Both the position numbers and the translations under genes were made by a program. A model generated the notes under the pieces. It saw only the letters and a list, made by a program, of their open reading frames with translations, searched no databases and was not told where the DNA came from. Source: Noviherbaspirillum saxi (lineage in GTDB: Bacteria; Pseudomonadota; Gammaproteobacteria; Burkholderiales; Burkholderiaceae_D). Taken from it: a DNA stretch of 64,000 bases. The stretch spans positions 2,976,001 to 3,040,000 of the forward strand of contig NZ_QYUO01000001.1 in NCBI RefSeq assembly GCF_003591035.1, written 5' to 3'. Shown here piece after piece: positions 1-8,249 of this stretch; within the stretch, counting starts at the first letter, position 1; each line of letters begins with the position of its first letter.

Positions 1-33
1 AAACACGGCAGTACACGGCAAAAGGAATCGCAG

Positions 34-1365
34 ATGAAATCATACGCAGCACGGCGCGCCGCTCTGATGGCGCAGATGCAAGCCAAGGGCGGCGGCGTCG
101 CCATCATCCCGACCGCGCATGAAGTCATGCGCAACCGCGACGCCGATTATCCGTACCGGCACGACAGCTACTTTTATTACCTGTCCGGATTCACCGAACC
201 CGAAGCCGTGATTGTCCTGGTGGCGGGCAAGGTCAACCAAACCATCCTGTTTTGCCGTGAAAAGAACCTGGAGCGCGAAATCTGGGACGGTTACCGCTAT
301 GGCCCGGAAGCGGCACGCGAAGCATTCGGCTTCGACGCCGCCTATCCGGTTGCCGCGCTCGACAGCGAAATGCCGAAACTGATGGCCGATGCGCCGGCGC
401 TGTTCTATGCCCTCGGCAGCGACAGCAAGCTCGATATGCAGATGCAGAACTGGCTGCAGACGGTGCGCATGCAAGGCCGTGCCGGCGTCGCGGCGCCGTC
501 CGCCGTGCACGATGTGCATGTGCTGCTCGATGAAATGCGCCTGTTCAAGGATGCCGAGGAAATCGCCACCATGAAGCGCGCCGCCGCCATTTCGTCCGAT
601 GCGCATCGCCGCGCGATGCAGATGTCCCGGCCCGGTTTGCGTGAATACCATCTGGAAGCGGAATTGCTGCATGAATTCCGCCGCAACGGCTCGCAGTTTC
701 CCGCCTACGGCTCGATCGTCGCCACTGGCGCCAATACCTGCGTGCTGCATTACCGTGCCAGCGATGCCGAACTCAAGGATGGCGACCTGGTATTGATCGA
801 CGCCGGCTGCGAACTCGACAGCTATGCGTCCGACATTACCCGCACATTCCCTGCCAACGGCAAATTCAGCGGGCCGCAAAAAGAGTTGTATGAAATCGTG
901 GTTGCTTCGCAGGCCGCTGCCGTGGCGGAAACCCGTCCCGGCAAGCGCTTCGTCGACGGTCACGACGCGGCGGTGCGCGTGCTTGCGCAAGGCATGCTGG
1001 ATACCGGGCTGCTCGACAAGAACAAGGTTGGCTCACTGGAAGACGTGATCGAGAAAGGCGCTTACCGCCAGTTCTACATGCACCGTACCGGCCACTGGCT
1101 GGGCATGGATGTACATGATGTGGGCGAATATCGCGAAGTTGCGGCCCTCGACGGCGAAAAGCCATGGCGCAAGCTGCAACCGGGCATGGTGCTCACAATA
1201 GAACCCGGCATTTACGTTCGCCCTGAACCCGGCGTCCCGGAGCAATACTGGAATATCGGCATCCGCATCGAGGACGATGCACTGGTAACCGAGAATGGTT
1301 GCGAACTCCTTACCGATGCCGCGCCGAAAACGGTCGCCGACATCGAAGCTGTCATGAAACGATGA
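34..1365 (+). CDS. pepP: Xaa-Pro aminopeptidase (aminopeptidase P)
   Basis: Cytoplasmic dinuclear-metal peptidase of family M24B that removes the N-terminal residue when proline is in position 2. The 443-residue product has an N-terminal creatinase-like domain and a C-terminal pita-bread catalytic domain. The five expected metal ligands are all visible: Asp256 (LIDAG), Asp267 (SDITRTFP), His354 (TGHWLGMDVHD), Glu390 (TIEPGIY) and Glu413 (IGIRIEDD). The ATG at 34 follows an AAGGAA ribosome-binding site, and the length equals that of the Escherichia coli enzyme within a few residues. ubiH follows 13 bp downstream, the same pepP-ubiH order as in many proteobacteria, so the two are probably co-transcribed. 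Confidence 0.97.
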   Translation: MKSYAARRAALMAQMQAKGGGVAIIPTAHEVMRNRDADYPYRHDSYFYYLSGFTEPEAVIVLVAGKVNQTILFCREKNLEREIWDGYRYGPEAAREAFGFDAAYPVAALDSEMPKLMADAPALFYALGSDSKLDMQMQNWLQTVRMQGRAGVAAPSAVHDVHVLLDEMRLFKDAEEIATMKRAAAISSDAHRRAMQMSRPGLREYHLEAELLHEFRRNGSQFPAYGSIVATGANTCVLHYRASDAELKDGDLVLIDAGCELDSYASDITRTFPANGKFSGPQKELYEIVVASQAAAVAETRPGKRFVDGHDAAVRVLAQGMLDTGLLDKNKVGSLEDVIEKGAYRQFYMHRTGHWLGMDVHDVGEYREVAALDGEKPWRKLQPGMVLTIEPGIYVRPEPGVPEQYWNIGIRIEDDALVTENGCELLTDAAPKTVADIEAVMKR

Positions 1366-1378
1366 AGCGGCGTCGGTG

Positions 1379-2518
1379 ATGGCCACGACCGATTACGACA
1401 TTGCAATCTGCGGCGCCGGTCCGGTCGGACTGGCGCTGGCCTTGCTGCTGGCGCAGCGCGGGATGGCTGCGGCAGGCATCGCGCTGATCGATGCCAAAAC
1501 ACCGGAGCAGGCCGCGCAAGACCCTCGTTCCATTGCTCTTTCGTATGGCAGCCGCCAGGTGCTGGAGCAGATCGGCAGCTGGCCCATCGCGGCCGATGAA
1601 ATACATGACATTCATGTGTCGCGCCGGGGGCATTTCGGCCGCACGCTGATCCAGCGTGATGAATATCGGCTGCCGGCTCTCGGCTATGTCGCGCGCTACG
1701 GTGCGCTGGTGTCGGCACTCGCCGCAGAGGCGCGGCAGGCTGCCATTACCATGCTGCGCCCTGTGCAGATCGATAGCTTTACCGAACATGTGGACCGGGT
1801 TGAATTGCAGTTTGCCGACGACAAACGCATCAGCGCGCAAATCATGGTGCAGGCTGAAGGCGGCGTGTATTCCGAGCAGGCGGCCAAGGCCACGCGGCGT
1901 GATTATGAGCAGACGGCGATCATTGCCCATGTCACTGCAAGCGTTCCCGTTGCGCATCGCGCGTTCGAGCGTTTTACCGATCAGGGACCGCTTGCCTTGC
2001 TGCCGCAGGATGGCGGGTATGCGATGGTGTGGTGCATGCGGCCGGACACTGCCGTGCGTCTTTCCGAATTATCGGATGCCGGATTTCTCGGTGCATTGGG
2101 TGAGGCATTCGGCGGGCGAGTCGGAACGTTTACCGGGATCGGTGCACGTGCTACTTACCCGCTTGGGTTGAATGCGAATCCCTCCATCTCCGCGCGGACG
2201 ATAGCGATTGGCAATGCTGCGCAGACCTTGCATCCGGTGGCGGGCCAGGGATTGAATCTGGGATTGCGGGATGCTGTCGTGCTCGCCAGGTTGCTGGCGG
2301 TGGAACTGACGGCATCGGCGCTGGAGCGGTTTGCTGCCGAGCGGCAGGCGGATCGCGGAGTGACGATACGGTTGACTGATGCGATGGCGCGGGTGTTTGC
2401 GAGTGCGCCGGAGGGGGCTGTGTCGCAGGCGCTGTTGGGGTTGGGGTTGGGGGTGATGGATACGGTGGGGCCGGTTAAGAGGGTGTTGGCGGAGCAGATG
2501 ATGTTTGGAAGACGGTAG
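1379..2518 (+). CDS. ubiH: UbiH/UbiF-family FAD-dependent ubiquinone-biosynthesis hydroxylase
   Basis: Flavoprotein monooxygenase that hydroxylates the aromatic ring of a ubiquinone precursor. Visible signatures are the N-terminal FAD motif GAGPVG (residues 12-17), the DPRSIALSYGS segment, and the C-terminal flavin motif GNAAQTLHPVAGQG near residue 278, a near-exact match to UbiH-type proteins. The assignment to UbiH rather than UbiF or UbiI rests on its position behind pepP. A GTG one codon upstream (1376) is an alternative start. The TAG stop codon contains the target-site duplication of the adjacent IS630 element; removing the element also restores TAG, so the protein is unchanged by the insertion. 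Confidence 0.9.
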   Translation: MATTDYDIAICGAGPVGLALALLLAQRGMAAAGIALIDAKTPEQAAQDPRSIALSYGSRQVLEQIGSWPIAADEIHDIHVSRRGHFGRTLIQRDEYRLPALGYVARYGALVSALAAEARQAAITMLRPVQIDSFTEHVDRVELQFADDKRISAQIMVQAEGGVYSEQAAKATRRDYEQTAIIAHVTASVPVAHRAFERFTDQGPLALLPQDGGYAMVWCMRPDTAVRLSELSDAGFLGALGEAFGGRVGTFTGIGARATYPLGLNANPSISARTIAIGNAAQTLHPVAGQGLNLGLRDAVVLARLLAVELTASALERFAAERQADRGVTIRLTDAMARVFASAPEGAVSQALLGLGLGVMDTVGPVKRVLAEQMMFGRR

Positions 2519-3679
2519 TGTCCTGAGTTAGAAGTTCGTTGAATTATTCTGCGTATCAGTTGTCCGACGCCTATTGGTTTTCATGGCGAGGACGGCATGG
2601 CAGGCAGACCGAAAGCGGAACTGGTGTTGAGCGCGGCGGAAAAAGAGCAATTGCATGCCTGGGCGAGACGGCGTAAGACGGCGCAAGCACTGGCTTTGCG
2701 TTCGCGCATCGTCCTGGAATGTGCCGGCGGAGCGGAAAACAAGGCGGTGGCGGTCAAGCTGGCGGTGACGCGCCAAACGGTATCGAAATGGCGCGCCCGC
2801 TTTGTTCACATGCGCCTGGATGGTTTGCTCGATGCCCCGCGCTCGGGAGCGCCGCGCACGATTGATGATGCGCGTGTTGATGTTGTGATCGCCAAGACGC
2901 TGGAGGAACAACCGTCGAATGCCACACACTGGAGCACGCGGGCTATGGCGCGCGAAGCGAAGCTGTCGCAAACGGCGGTCAGCCGCATCTGGCGCGCCTT
3001 CGGTTTGCAACCGCATCGTCAGGAAACGTTCAAGCTGTCCACCGACCCGCTGTTTGTCGAGAAGACCCGCGACATCGTCGGGCTTTATCTCGATCCGCCG
3101 CTCAAGGCCATGGTGCTGTGCGTTGACGAGAAGAGCCAGATTCAGGCGCTGGACCGGACCCAGCCTATCTTGCCGCTGGCACCCGGTGTTCCCGAACGGC
3201 GCACGCATGACTACCAGCGCCATGGCACGACGACCTTGTTTGCTGCACTCGACATTGCCACCGGTGAAGTCATTGGGCAACTGCATCGACGTCATCGCAG
3301 CAGCGAGTTTCTGAAATTCTTGCGTACGATCGAGGCGTCGGTGCCGAATGACCTGGACATTCATCTGGTGATGGATAACTATGGCACGCACAAGACCCCC
3401 ACCATCCGCAATTGGTTCGCCCGCCACCCGCGTTTCCACGTGCATTTCACACCAACTTCGGCTTCGTGGCTCAACCAGGTCGAGCGCTGGTTCGCCACGC
3501 TGACTGAAAAACAAATTCGCCGTGGAACCCATCGTTCGACCCGTCAATTGGAGGACGCCATTCGGCATTACCTGAAACTCAATAACGCCGATCCCAAACC
3601 GTTTGTCTGGACCAAATCGGCCGACGACATCTTGGCCAGCATCGAACGCTTTTGTCTGCGAATTTCTAACTCAGGACAG
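2518..3679 (+). mobile_element. IS630-family insertion sequence, complete
   Basis: An intact insertion sequence of about 1.16 kb with one transposase gene. A perfect 15-bp terminal inverted repeat is seen at 2519-2533 (TGTCCTGAGTTAGAA) and 3664-3678 (its complement). It is flanked by the direct repeat GTAG (2515-2518 and 3679-3682), which contains the TA duplication typical of IS630. Whether the duplication is TA (IS at 2518-3679) or GTAG (IS at 2519-3678) cannot be decided from one copy. The target is the stop codon of the upstream ubiH gene. The intact frame and perfect terminal repeats suggest a recent insertion. Confidence 0.93.
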
Positions 3680-3682
3680 TAG
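2597..3682 (+). CDS. IS630-family transposase
   Basis: DDE transposase of 361 residues. The N-terminal third (about residues 1-140) is helix-turn-helix DNA-binding ([27 protein letters not shown]). The catalytic core shows the IS630 triad in VDEKSQIQ (first Asp), MDNYGTHKT (second Asp) and WLNQVERWF (Glu). The ATG at 2597 has GAGG about 7 bp upstream. The reading frame runs straight through the right terminal repeat, and its TAG stop (3680-3682) is formed by target DNA, not by the element. No frameshift or truncation is seen, so the protein is probably functional. Confidence 0.95.
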   Translation: MAGRPKAELVLSAAEKEQLHAWARRRKTAQALALRSRIVLECAGGAENKAVAVKLAVTRQTVSKWRARFVHMRLDGLLDAPRSGAPRTIDDARVDVVIAKTLEEQPSNATHWSTRAMAREAKLSQTAVSRIWRAFGLQPHRQETFKLSTDPLFVEKTRDIVGLYLDPPLKAMVLCVDEKSQIQALDRTQPILPLAPGVPERRTHDYQRHGTTTLFAALDIATGEVIGQLHRRHRSSEFLKFLRTIEASVPNDLDIHLVMDNYGTHKTPTIRNWFARHPRFHVHFTPTSASWLNQVERWFATLTEKQIRRGTHRSTRQLEDAIRHYLKLNNADPKPFVWTKSADDILASIERFCLRISNSGQ

Positions 3683-3708
3683 AGTGTGCTTGCTGGCTTT
3701 AGCTTGGT

Positions 3709-3944
3709 GCTTTCTTCGGTAATGCCGTGCCTTGGTTTCTCCGTAGATGCTTGCCGGGACTGGCCCCGGCGGGCCACTCACTTTTTTGCTTCGCCAAAAA
3801 AGTAAGCAAAAAAGGCGAACCCTGTATCGCCGCCCCTTCGGGGTTCCCAAAAGAGCGCAGGTTAAAACGGGAAGCGCAGAACTCGCCTTCGGCTCAGACA
3901 ACTGCGCTTCTTTATCCGTTTTAACCTGCGCTCTTTTGGCGTCG
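3709..3944 (-). repeat. Composite hairpin element, copy A
   Basis: In element orientation (minus strand) it reads: 24-nt arm (complement of 3916-3939), ATAAA, GAAGCGCAG, a 22-nt loop, CTGCGCTTC, complementary 24-nt arm (complement of 3847-3870), then a second hairpin (3777-3806) and a GGCCCGCCGGGGCC block, ending in ATTACCGAAGAAAG about 27 bp from the ubiH/IS stop. The 24-bp outer stem is perfect. The loop matches copies B and C at about 20 of 22 positions, whereas the outer arms do not match those of copy B. The second hairpin has one imperfect pair that is a G-U wobble only in the element-sense (minus) RNA. Confidence 0.85.
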
Positions 3945-3967
3945 CTACAAGGGAAACTGCCTGAAAC

Positions 3968-4018
3968 CCATCCCCACCCTAGCCCTCCCCTTGAAGGGGA
4001 GGGGCAGGGTGGGGATGG
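3968..4018. repeat. Long G/C-rich palindrome of the CCTTCCCC-type mini-repeat family
   Basis: A 51-bp near-perfect palindrome: outer arms CCATCCCCACCCT (3968-3980) and AGGGTGGGGATGG (4006-4018) surround CCCTCCCCTTGAAGGGGAGG. Related shorter palindromes occur at 28580-28602, 30712-30732, 31699-31720 and 50215-50237. It sits between the two composite elements and could fold as a strong hairpin on either strand. Confidence 0.8.
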
Positions 4019-4045
4019 TGTGGAAGCACTTCCCGCTGTGAGCAG

Positions 4046-4277
4046 CCGCTGGAATGCCTGTGCAATCGGATAAGAAGCGCAGTTGTCTGAGCCGCAGGCG
4101 AGTTCTGCGCTTCCCGATTGCACAGGCATTCCAGCGGGTACCCCGAAGGGGCTGCGAGCGCCGGTCGCCTTTCTTTGCTTACTTTCTTTGGCGAAGCAAA
4201 GAAAGTAAGTGGCCCGCCGGGGCCACTCCCGGCTAGCTCGTCCGAAGAACGAAAAGAACCGAATTACCGAAGAAAAG
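4046..4277 (+). repeat. Composite hairpin element, copy B
   Basis: Same architecture as copy A but in plus orientation. The 24-nt arms at 4046-4069 and 4114-4137 are perfectly complementary; inner stem GAAGCGCAG (4074-4082) pairs with CTGCGCTTC (4105-4113). The second hairpin is a 13-bp stem, CTTACTTTCTTTG (4178-4190) with its complement (4197-4209) around GCGAAG. The element ends in ATTACCGAAGAAAAG 10 bp from the pntB stop. Its arms share only the terminal CC and CGG with those of copies A and C. Confidence 0.85.
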
Positions 4278-4287
4278 ACTACAACCC

Positions 4288-5712
4288 TCAAGCCGCCTTC
4301 AAAGCAATCAACACCTCATCCAGCATCTTCTTCGCATCCCCAAACAACATCCGATTGTTCTCTTTATAGAACAAGGGATTATCAACCCCCGCATATCCCG
4401 AAGCCATACTCCGCTTCATCACAATCGAAGTCTTCGCCTTCCACACTTCCAGCACCGGCATACCCGCAATCGGGCTGCCCGGATCTTCCTGCGCCGCCGG
4501 GTTCACGATGTCGTTCGCACCGATCACCATCGCAACATCGGTATCGCCGAAATCATCGTTGAGTTCATCCATCTCCATCACGATGTCGTAAGGCACCTTG
4601 GCTTCGGCCAGCAGCACGTTCATATGACCAGGCATGCGCCCCGCTACCGGGTGAATACCGAAGCGCACGTTCACGCCCTTCTCGCGCAACAGCTTGGTGA
4701 TTTCATACACGGTGTGCTGCGCCTGTGCGACCGCCATGCCGTAACCGGGAACGATGATCACATTCTTCGCTTCGCGCAGCAGTTCCGCCGTTTCGATGGC
4801 AACCACCGGCACCACTTCGCCCGCAGGTTGCGCCGCTTCGCCGCCAGCCGGCTTCGGTTTGCCGTTGTCGCTGCCGAAACCGCCGGCAATCACACTGATG
4901 AAATTGCGGTTCATCGCGCGGCACATGATGTACGACAGGATCGCACCGCTCGAACCGACCAGCGCGCCGGTCACGATCAGCAGGTCATTCGACAGCATGA
5001 AGCCGGTTGCCGCCGCCGCCCAGCCGGAATAGCTATTCAGCATCGAGACCACCACCGGCATGTCGGCGCCGCCGATGGCCATCACCATATGAATGCCGAA
5101 CAGCAGCGCGATCACGGTCATGACGATCAGCGGCATCATCCCGGCTTCGATCGATTCGGCGCGCAGGAATTGCACACCGAACCAGATCACCAGCAGCAAG
5201 CCGGCCAGGTTGAGCAGATGGCGTCCGGGCAGCAGCAGGGGTTTGCCGCCGATACGGGCGGACAGCTTGCCGAACGCGATCAGGGAACCTGAGAACGTTA
5301 TCGCGCCGATCAGGACGCCGATATAGATCTCGCCTTCATGAATCGCCTTTTCCGCACCGGAGAAATTGGCCGATGCCGCTGGATCGATGAAGCTGGCATA
5401 ACCGACCAGGGTCGCAGCCAGGCCGACCAGGCTGTGCATCAGCGCGACCAGTTCCGGCATCTGTGTCATTTGCACGGTACGGGCCGCATACAGGCCGATG
5501 GCCGCGCCGATCACCATGGCGCCAATGATCCAGGGAATGCCGGCCGGTGTGACAAAAGGGCCGAAGACCGTGGCCAGCACCGCGAGCGCCATGCCGATGA
5601 TGCCGTACAGATTGCCGCGTCGCGAGGATTCCGGGTTGGACAAGCCGCCCAGACTCAGGATGAACAGGATGGCCGCACCGAGATAGGCGACTGTTGTGAG
5701 ACTTTCAGACAT
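4288..5712 (-). CDS. pntB: NAD(P) transhydrogenase subunit beta
   Basis: Membrane subunit of the proton-translocating transhydrogenase, which passes hydride from NADH to NADP+ using the proton gradient. The 474-residue product has about nine hydrophobic segments in the first 270 residues (domain II), a Pro/Ala-rich linker, then the soluble NADP(H)-binding domain III ([52 protein letters not shown]). All the standard domain III signatures are present. pntA lies 12 bp upstream on the same strand, and the two form an operon. A composite hairpin repeat begins 10 bp past its stop. Confidence 0.97.
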   Translation of the reverse strand: MSESLTTVAYLGAAILFILSLGGLSNPESSRRGNLYGIIGMALAVLATVFGPFVTPAGIPWIIGAMVIGAAIGLYAARTVQMTQMPELVALMHSLVGLAATLVGYASFIDPAASANFSGAEKAIHEGEIYIGVLIGAITFSGSLIAFGKLSARIGGKPLLLPGRHLLNLAGLLLVIWFGVQFLRAESIEAGMMPLIVMTVIALLFGIHMVMAIGGADMPVVVSMLNSYSGWAAAATGFMLSNDLLIVTGALVGSSGAILSYIMCRAMNRNFISVIAGGFGSDNGKPKPAGGEAAQPAGEVVPVVAIETAELLREAKNVIIVPGYGMAVAQAQHTVYEITKLLREKGVNVRFGIHPVAGRMPGHMNVLLAEAKVPYDIVMEMDELNDDFGDTDVAMVIGANDIVNPAAQEDPGSPIAGMPVLEVWKAKTSIVMKRSMASGYAGVDNPLFYKENNRMLFGDAKKMLDEVLIALKAA

Positions 5713-5724
5713 TTATCGCCCCTC

Positions 5725-7317
5725 TTATTTACGGAACATCGCCAGCATGCGGCGCGTGACGGCGAAGCCGCCGAACATGTTGATGGTGGTGAGCACGATG
5801 CCGATCACTGCCAGCCAGCGTATCCAGTCGCCCGGCCGCTCGGCGCCCATGGCCAGCGGCGGCGCGACCTGCACCAGCGCACCGATGGCGATGATGCTCG
5901 AAATTGCATTGGTGACGCTCATCAAGGGCGTATGCAACGCGGGTGTCACGTTCCAGACCACCATGTAGCCGACGAAGCATGCCAGCACGAACACGGTAAA
6001 GTGTCCGAGGAATGCCGCCGGCGCATAGGCGCCGATCAGCCAGAACAGCGCTGCGGCGACGCCGAACACGATGGCGATGCGGCTGCCGGAAGCGGGAGCG
6101 CCGCTGGCGCCGTGTCCATGTCCCTTCGGTGCCGGAGCGACTGCCGGCTTGGCCTGTGCGGCCTGGCCGGCGGGCGCGGCGGACAGCTTGGGCGGCGGTG
6201 GCGGCCAGGTGATATTGCCTTCCTTGATCACCGTAGTGCCGCGGATCACTTCATCGTCCATGTTGACATTGATCGTGCCGTCCTTGTTCTTGCACAGTTC
6301 TTCAGTCAGGCGCAGCAGATTGGTTGCATACAGGGTGCTCGACTGCTTGGACAGGCGGCTTGGCAGGTCGGCGTAGCCGATGATGGTCACGCCATGTCTG
6401 ACCACGACGGTGCCCGGTTCGGTCAGTTCGCAATTGCCGCCCTGCTCCGATGCCAGATCGACGATCACGCTGCCCGGCTTCATGGATTGCACCATTTCGG
6501 TGGTAATCAGCTTGGGCGCCGGCTTGCCGGGAATCAGCGCGGTGGTGATGATGATGTCGACTTCCTTGGCTTGCTTGGCGAAGGTATCGCGCTGGGCTTT
6601 CTGGAAGCCTTCGCTCATGACCTTGGCGTAGCCGCCGACGCCGGAGCCTTCCTCGGTATAGTCGACAGCGACGAACTCGCCGCCCATCGACTTGACCTGA
6701 TCGCCGACTTCCGGACGGGTATCGTTGGCGCGCACGATGGCGCCCAGGCCGGACGCGGCGCCGATGGCCGCCAGACCGGCCACGCCTGCGCCGATCACAA
6801 AGACTTTGGCCGGCGGTACCTTGCCCGCGGCGGTGATCTGGCCGGTGAAGAAGCGGCCGAAATGGTGAGCGGCTTCGATCACGGCGCGATAGCCGGCGAT
6901 ATTGGCCATGGAGCTCAATGCATCCATTTTTTGCGCGCGCGACATGCGCGGAACGCTATCCATTGCCAGCACGGTCACCTGTTTGGCGGCCAGTTGCTGC
7001 ATCAGCTCAGGGTTTTGCGCCGGCCAGATGAAACTGATCAGCGTCGTGCCCGGGCGGATCAGCGCGACCTCTTCCGGACTCGGTGCGCGTACCTTGAACA
7101 CGATGTTCGAGGTCGACCACAACTGGGCCGCGTCCGGTACGATGCTGGCGCCGGCGGCGGCATAGGTGTCGTCGCTGAAGTTGGCAGGATCGCCCGCACC
7201 GGACTCGACCGCAACCGAAAAGCCCAGTTTGATGAGCTTTTCGACAACGTCAGGTACGGTAGCGACGCGCTTTTCACCGGGAAAAATTTCCCGGGGTACT
7301 CCGATAATCAGAGACAT
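5725..7317 (-). CDS. pntA: NAD(P) transhydrogenase subunit alpha
   Basis: NAD(H)-binding subunit of the transhydrogenase, 530 residues from the ATG at 7317 ([19 protein letters not shown]), preceded by GGGGAAG. The frame is open further upstream, but the conserved N terminus starts here. Domain I resembles alanine dehydrogenase (residues 1 to about 380; [15 protein letters not shown] is the dinucleotide fold). A linker rich in proline, alanine and His-Gly follows, then three or four membrane segments of the alpha2 region (from about residue 425). Alpha1 and alpha2 are therefore fused in one chain, as in enterobacteria; many alphaproteobacteria split them. Partner pntB follows after 12 bp. Confidence 0.96.
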   Translation of the reverse strand: MSLIIGVPREIFPGEKRVATVPDVVEKLIKLGFSVAVESGAGDPANFSDDTYAAAGASIVPDAAQLWSTSNIVFKVRAPSPEEVALIRPGTTLISFIWPAQNPELMQQLAAKQVTVLAMDSVPRMSRAQKMDALSSMANIAGYRAVIEAAHHFGRFFTGQITAAGKVPPAKVFVIGAGVAGLAAIGAASGLGAIVRANDTRPEVGDQVKSMGGEFVAVDYTEEGSGVGGYAKVMSEGFQKAQRDTFAKQAKEVDIIITTALIPGKPAPKLITTEMVQSMKPGSVIVDLASEQGGNCELTEPGTVVVRHGVTIIGYADLPSRLSKQSSTLYATNLLRLTEELCKNKDGTINVNMDDEVIRGTTVIKEGNITWPPPPPKLSAAPAGQAAQAKPAVAPAPKGHGHGASGAPASGSRIAIVFGVAAALFWLIGAYAPAAFLGHFTVFVLACFVGYMVVWNVTPALHTPLMSVTNAISSIIAIGALVQVAPPLAMGAERPGDWIRWLAVIGIVLTTINMFGGFAVTRRMLAMFRK

Positions 7318-7763
7318 GTGCTTCCCCAAGTGATGTGAATAAGTATTCTTAAGTATTCTGCGGTTCGGACAACCCGCCTTCGGCCGTCCGCCCATCCGGT
7401 ACCCGCAAGCCGGCATGGGATATTTCGATTTAATAATTCTTACAGCGATCTTACACGGAATCCAAAAATTAGCACAACCGTTCTTTTTTCTCTTTTATTC
7501 GGCAATCAGCTTGTAGAGAACGATTTTTCGCAAAAAAAGGCGCATTGCTTCCGCTGTTTCGATCAGTTGAAAAAATTGAATGTACCAGCTTTTGCCACAC
7601 CATTGATCACCCAATGGCAATAGTTGCGCAAAATCAAGATGGCTTCCTTTTGACGCACGATCATGCTTCACTTCAATGGCGAGATGAAACACCACGCCAT
7701 GCCTCGTTGCGACGGCATGATTGGTAGCCGCAAGGTAAAATGTCGCCCTCTTCAAGGAATGTC
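7318..7763. other. 446-bp divergent intergenic region pntA/nudJ
   Basis: Should contain the promoters for pntAB (leftward) and nudJ-mnmA (rightward). A tandem 10-bp duplication TAAGTATTCT occurs at 7340-7349 and 7350-7359, just upstream of pntA. The middle is markedly AT-rich (runs of T and A near 7480-7540). A TAAAAT hexamer just upstream of nudJ may be a -10 element, but I cannot pair it with a good -35. A weakly supported minus-strand reading frame covers 7495-7755. Confidence 0.6.
7495..7755 (-). CDS. Possible small protein of unknown function
   Basis: An 86-residue open frame upstream of pntA on the same strand. It has a protein-like composition (VVFHLAIEVKHDRASKG; KSWYIQFFQLIETAEAMRL), unlike the Arg/Pro-rich translations of shadow frames. 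Its only full-length start is TTG at 7755, and no clear ribosome-binding site is seen. It could be a real small gene, a decayed C-terminal remnant, or chance. I recognise no family. It overlaps the presumed nudJ promoter, which argues against it. Confidence 0.25.
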   Translation of the reverse strand: MKRATFYLAATNHAVATRHGVVFHLAIEVKHDRASKGSHLDFAQLLPLGDQWCGKSWYIQFFQLIETAEAMRLFLRKIVLYKLIAE

Positions 7764-8249
7764 ATGTCTGAAGTCTGGAAACCCTCTGTCACTGTTGCTG
7801 CGATCGTCGAGCGCGCGGGACACTTTTTGCTGGTGGAAGAAGAAACCAGCGATGGCGTCCGTTTCAACCAGCCGGCGGGCCATCTCGATCCGAACGAATC
7901 GCTGATTCAGGCAGTCACGCGCGAGACGATGGAAGAAACCGCGCACGAATTCACGCCCACCGCCCTGGTCGGCATGTATATGTCGCGCTATGTTTCATCC
8001 CGCACGACCCAGCAGGTGACCTACTTGCGCTTTGCCTTTTGCGGCGAAGTCGGAAAAGAACATAAGCGTCCGCTGGATGTCGGCATCCTGCGCGCAGTCT
8101 GGATGACGCGCGAGGAAATGCTGGAATGCGAAAGCACCCACCGCAGTCCCCTGGTGATGCGTTGCGTCGAGGATTACCTGGCGGGCCAACGCGCTCCCTT
8201 GTCCGTCATCTATACGCATCCCAGCGTCATCGGGGAATTCCGTGGCTAA
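7764..8249 (+). CDS. nudJ: Nudix hydrolase, NudJ-like phosphatase
   Basis: Nudix-fold pyrophosphohydrolase of 161 residues; E. coli NudJ hydrolyses nucleoside tri- and diphosphates and hydroxymethylpyrimidine pyrophosphate. The Nudix box is visible from about residue 36 (GHLDPNE, then RETMEETA), with the catalytic REXXEE intact. The usual Gly near the end of the box is replaced by Ala. The start at 7764 follows AAGGA by 7 bp; an in-frame upstream codon at 7740 has no such site. It overlaps mnmA by 8 bp, the same nudJ-mnmA pairing seen in enterobacteria, which implies translational coupling. Confidence 0.9.
   Translation: MSEVWKPSVTVAAIVERAGHFLLVEEETSDGVRFNQPAGHLDPNESLIQAVTRETMEETAHEFTPTALVGMYMSRYVSSRTTQQVTYLRFAFCGEVGKEHKRPLDVGILRAVWMTREEMLECESTHRSPLVMRCVEDYLAGQRAPLSVIYTHPSVIGEFRG

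Larger units (their letters stand above)
3683..4287. other. 605-bp convergent intergenic tract made of structured repeats
   Basis: Lies between the ends of ubiH/IS630 (plus) and pntB (minus). It holds no convincing gene; several open frames cross it, but they are translations of repeats that recur elsewhere in the window. Contents in order: composite element copy A in minus orientation (3709-3944), a long G/C palindrome (3968-4018), and composite element copy B in plus orientation (4046-4277). The two composite copies are arranged as an inverted pair. Confidence 0.85.

Noticed and set aside
2528..3568. 346-residue minus-strand open frame antisense to the transposase
   Set aside because: Arg/His-rich translation opposite a clear IS630 transposase; no family motif and no ribosome-binding site. 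It is a shadow of the real gene.
4046..4137. tRNA or known small RNA gene for the long hairpin
   Set aside because: No cloverleaf, anticodon arm or CCA end; the 24-bp stem is far longer than any tRNA stem.
3709..4277. CRISPR array or tandem repeat array in the repeat tract
   Set aside because: Only two copies in inverted orientation, with no regular spacers and no cas genes in the window.
3671..4291. 206-residue Arg/Pro-rich frame in the repeat tract
   Set aside because: It is a translation of composite element copies; similar peptides (SKKVSGPPGPVPAS type) come from each copy. Typical of mis-annotated repeats rather than a gene.
5338..7338. 666-residue plus-strand open frame across pntB/pntA
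   Set aside because: Antisense to two well-recognised genes, His/Asp/Gln-rich without domains; high-GC codon bias keeps the opposite strand open.
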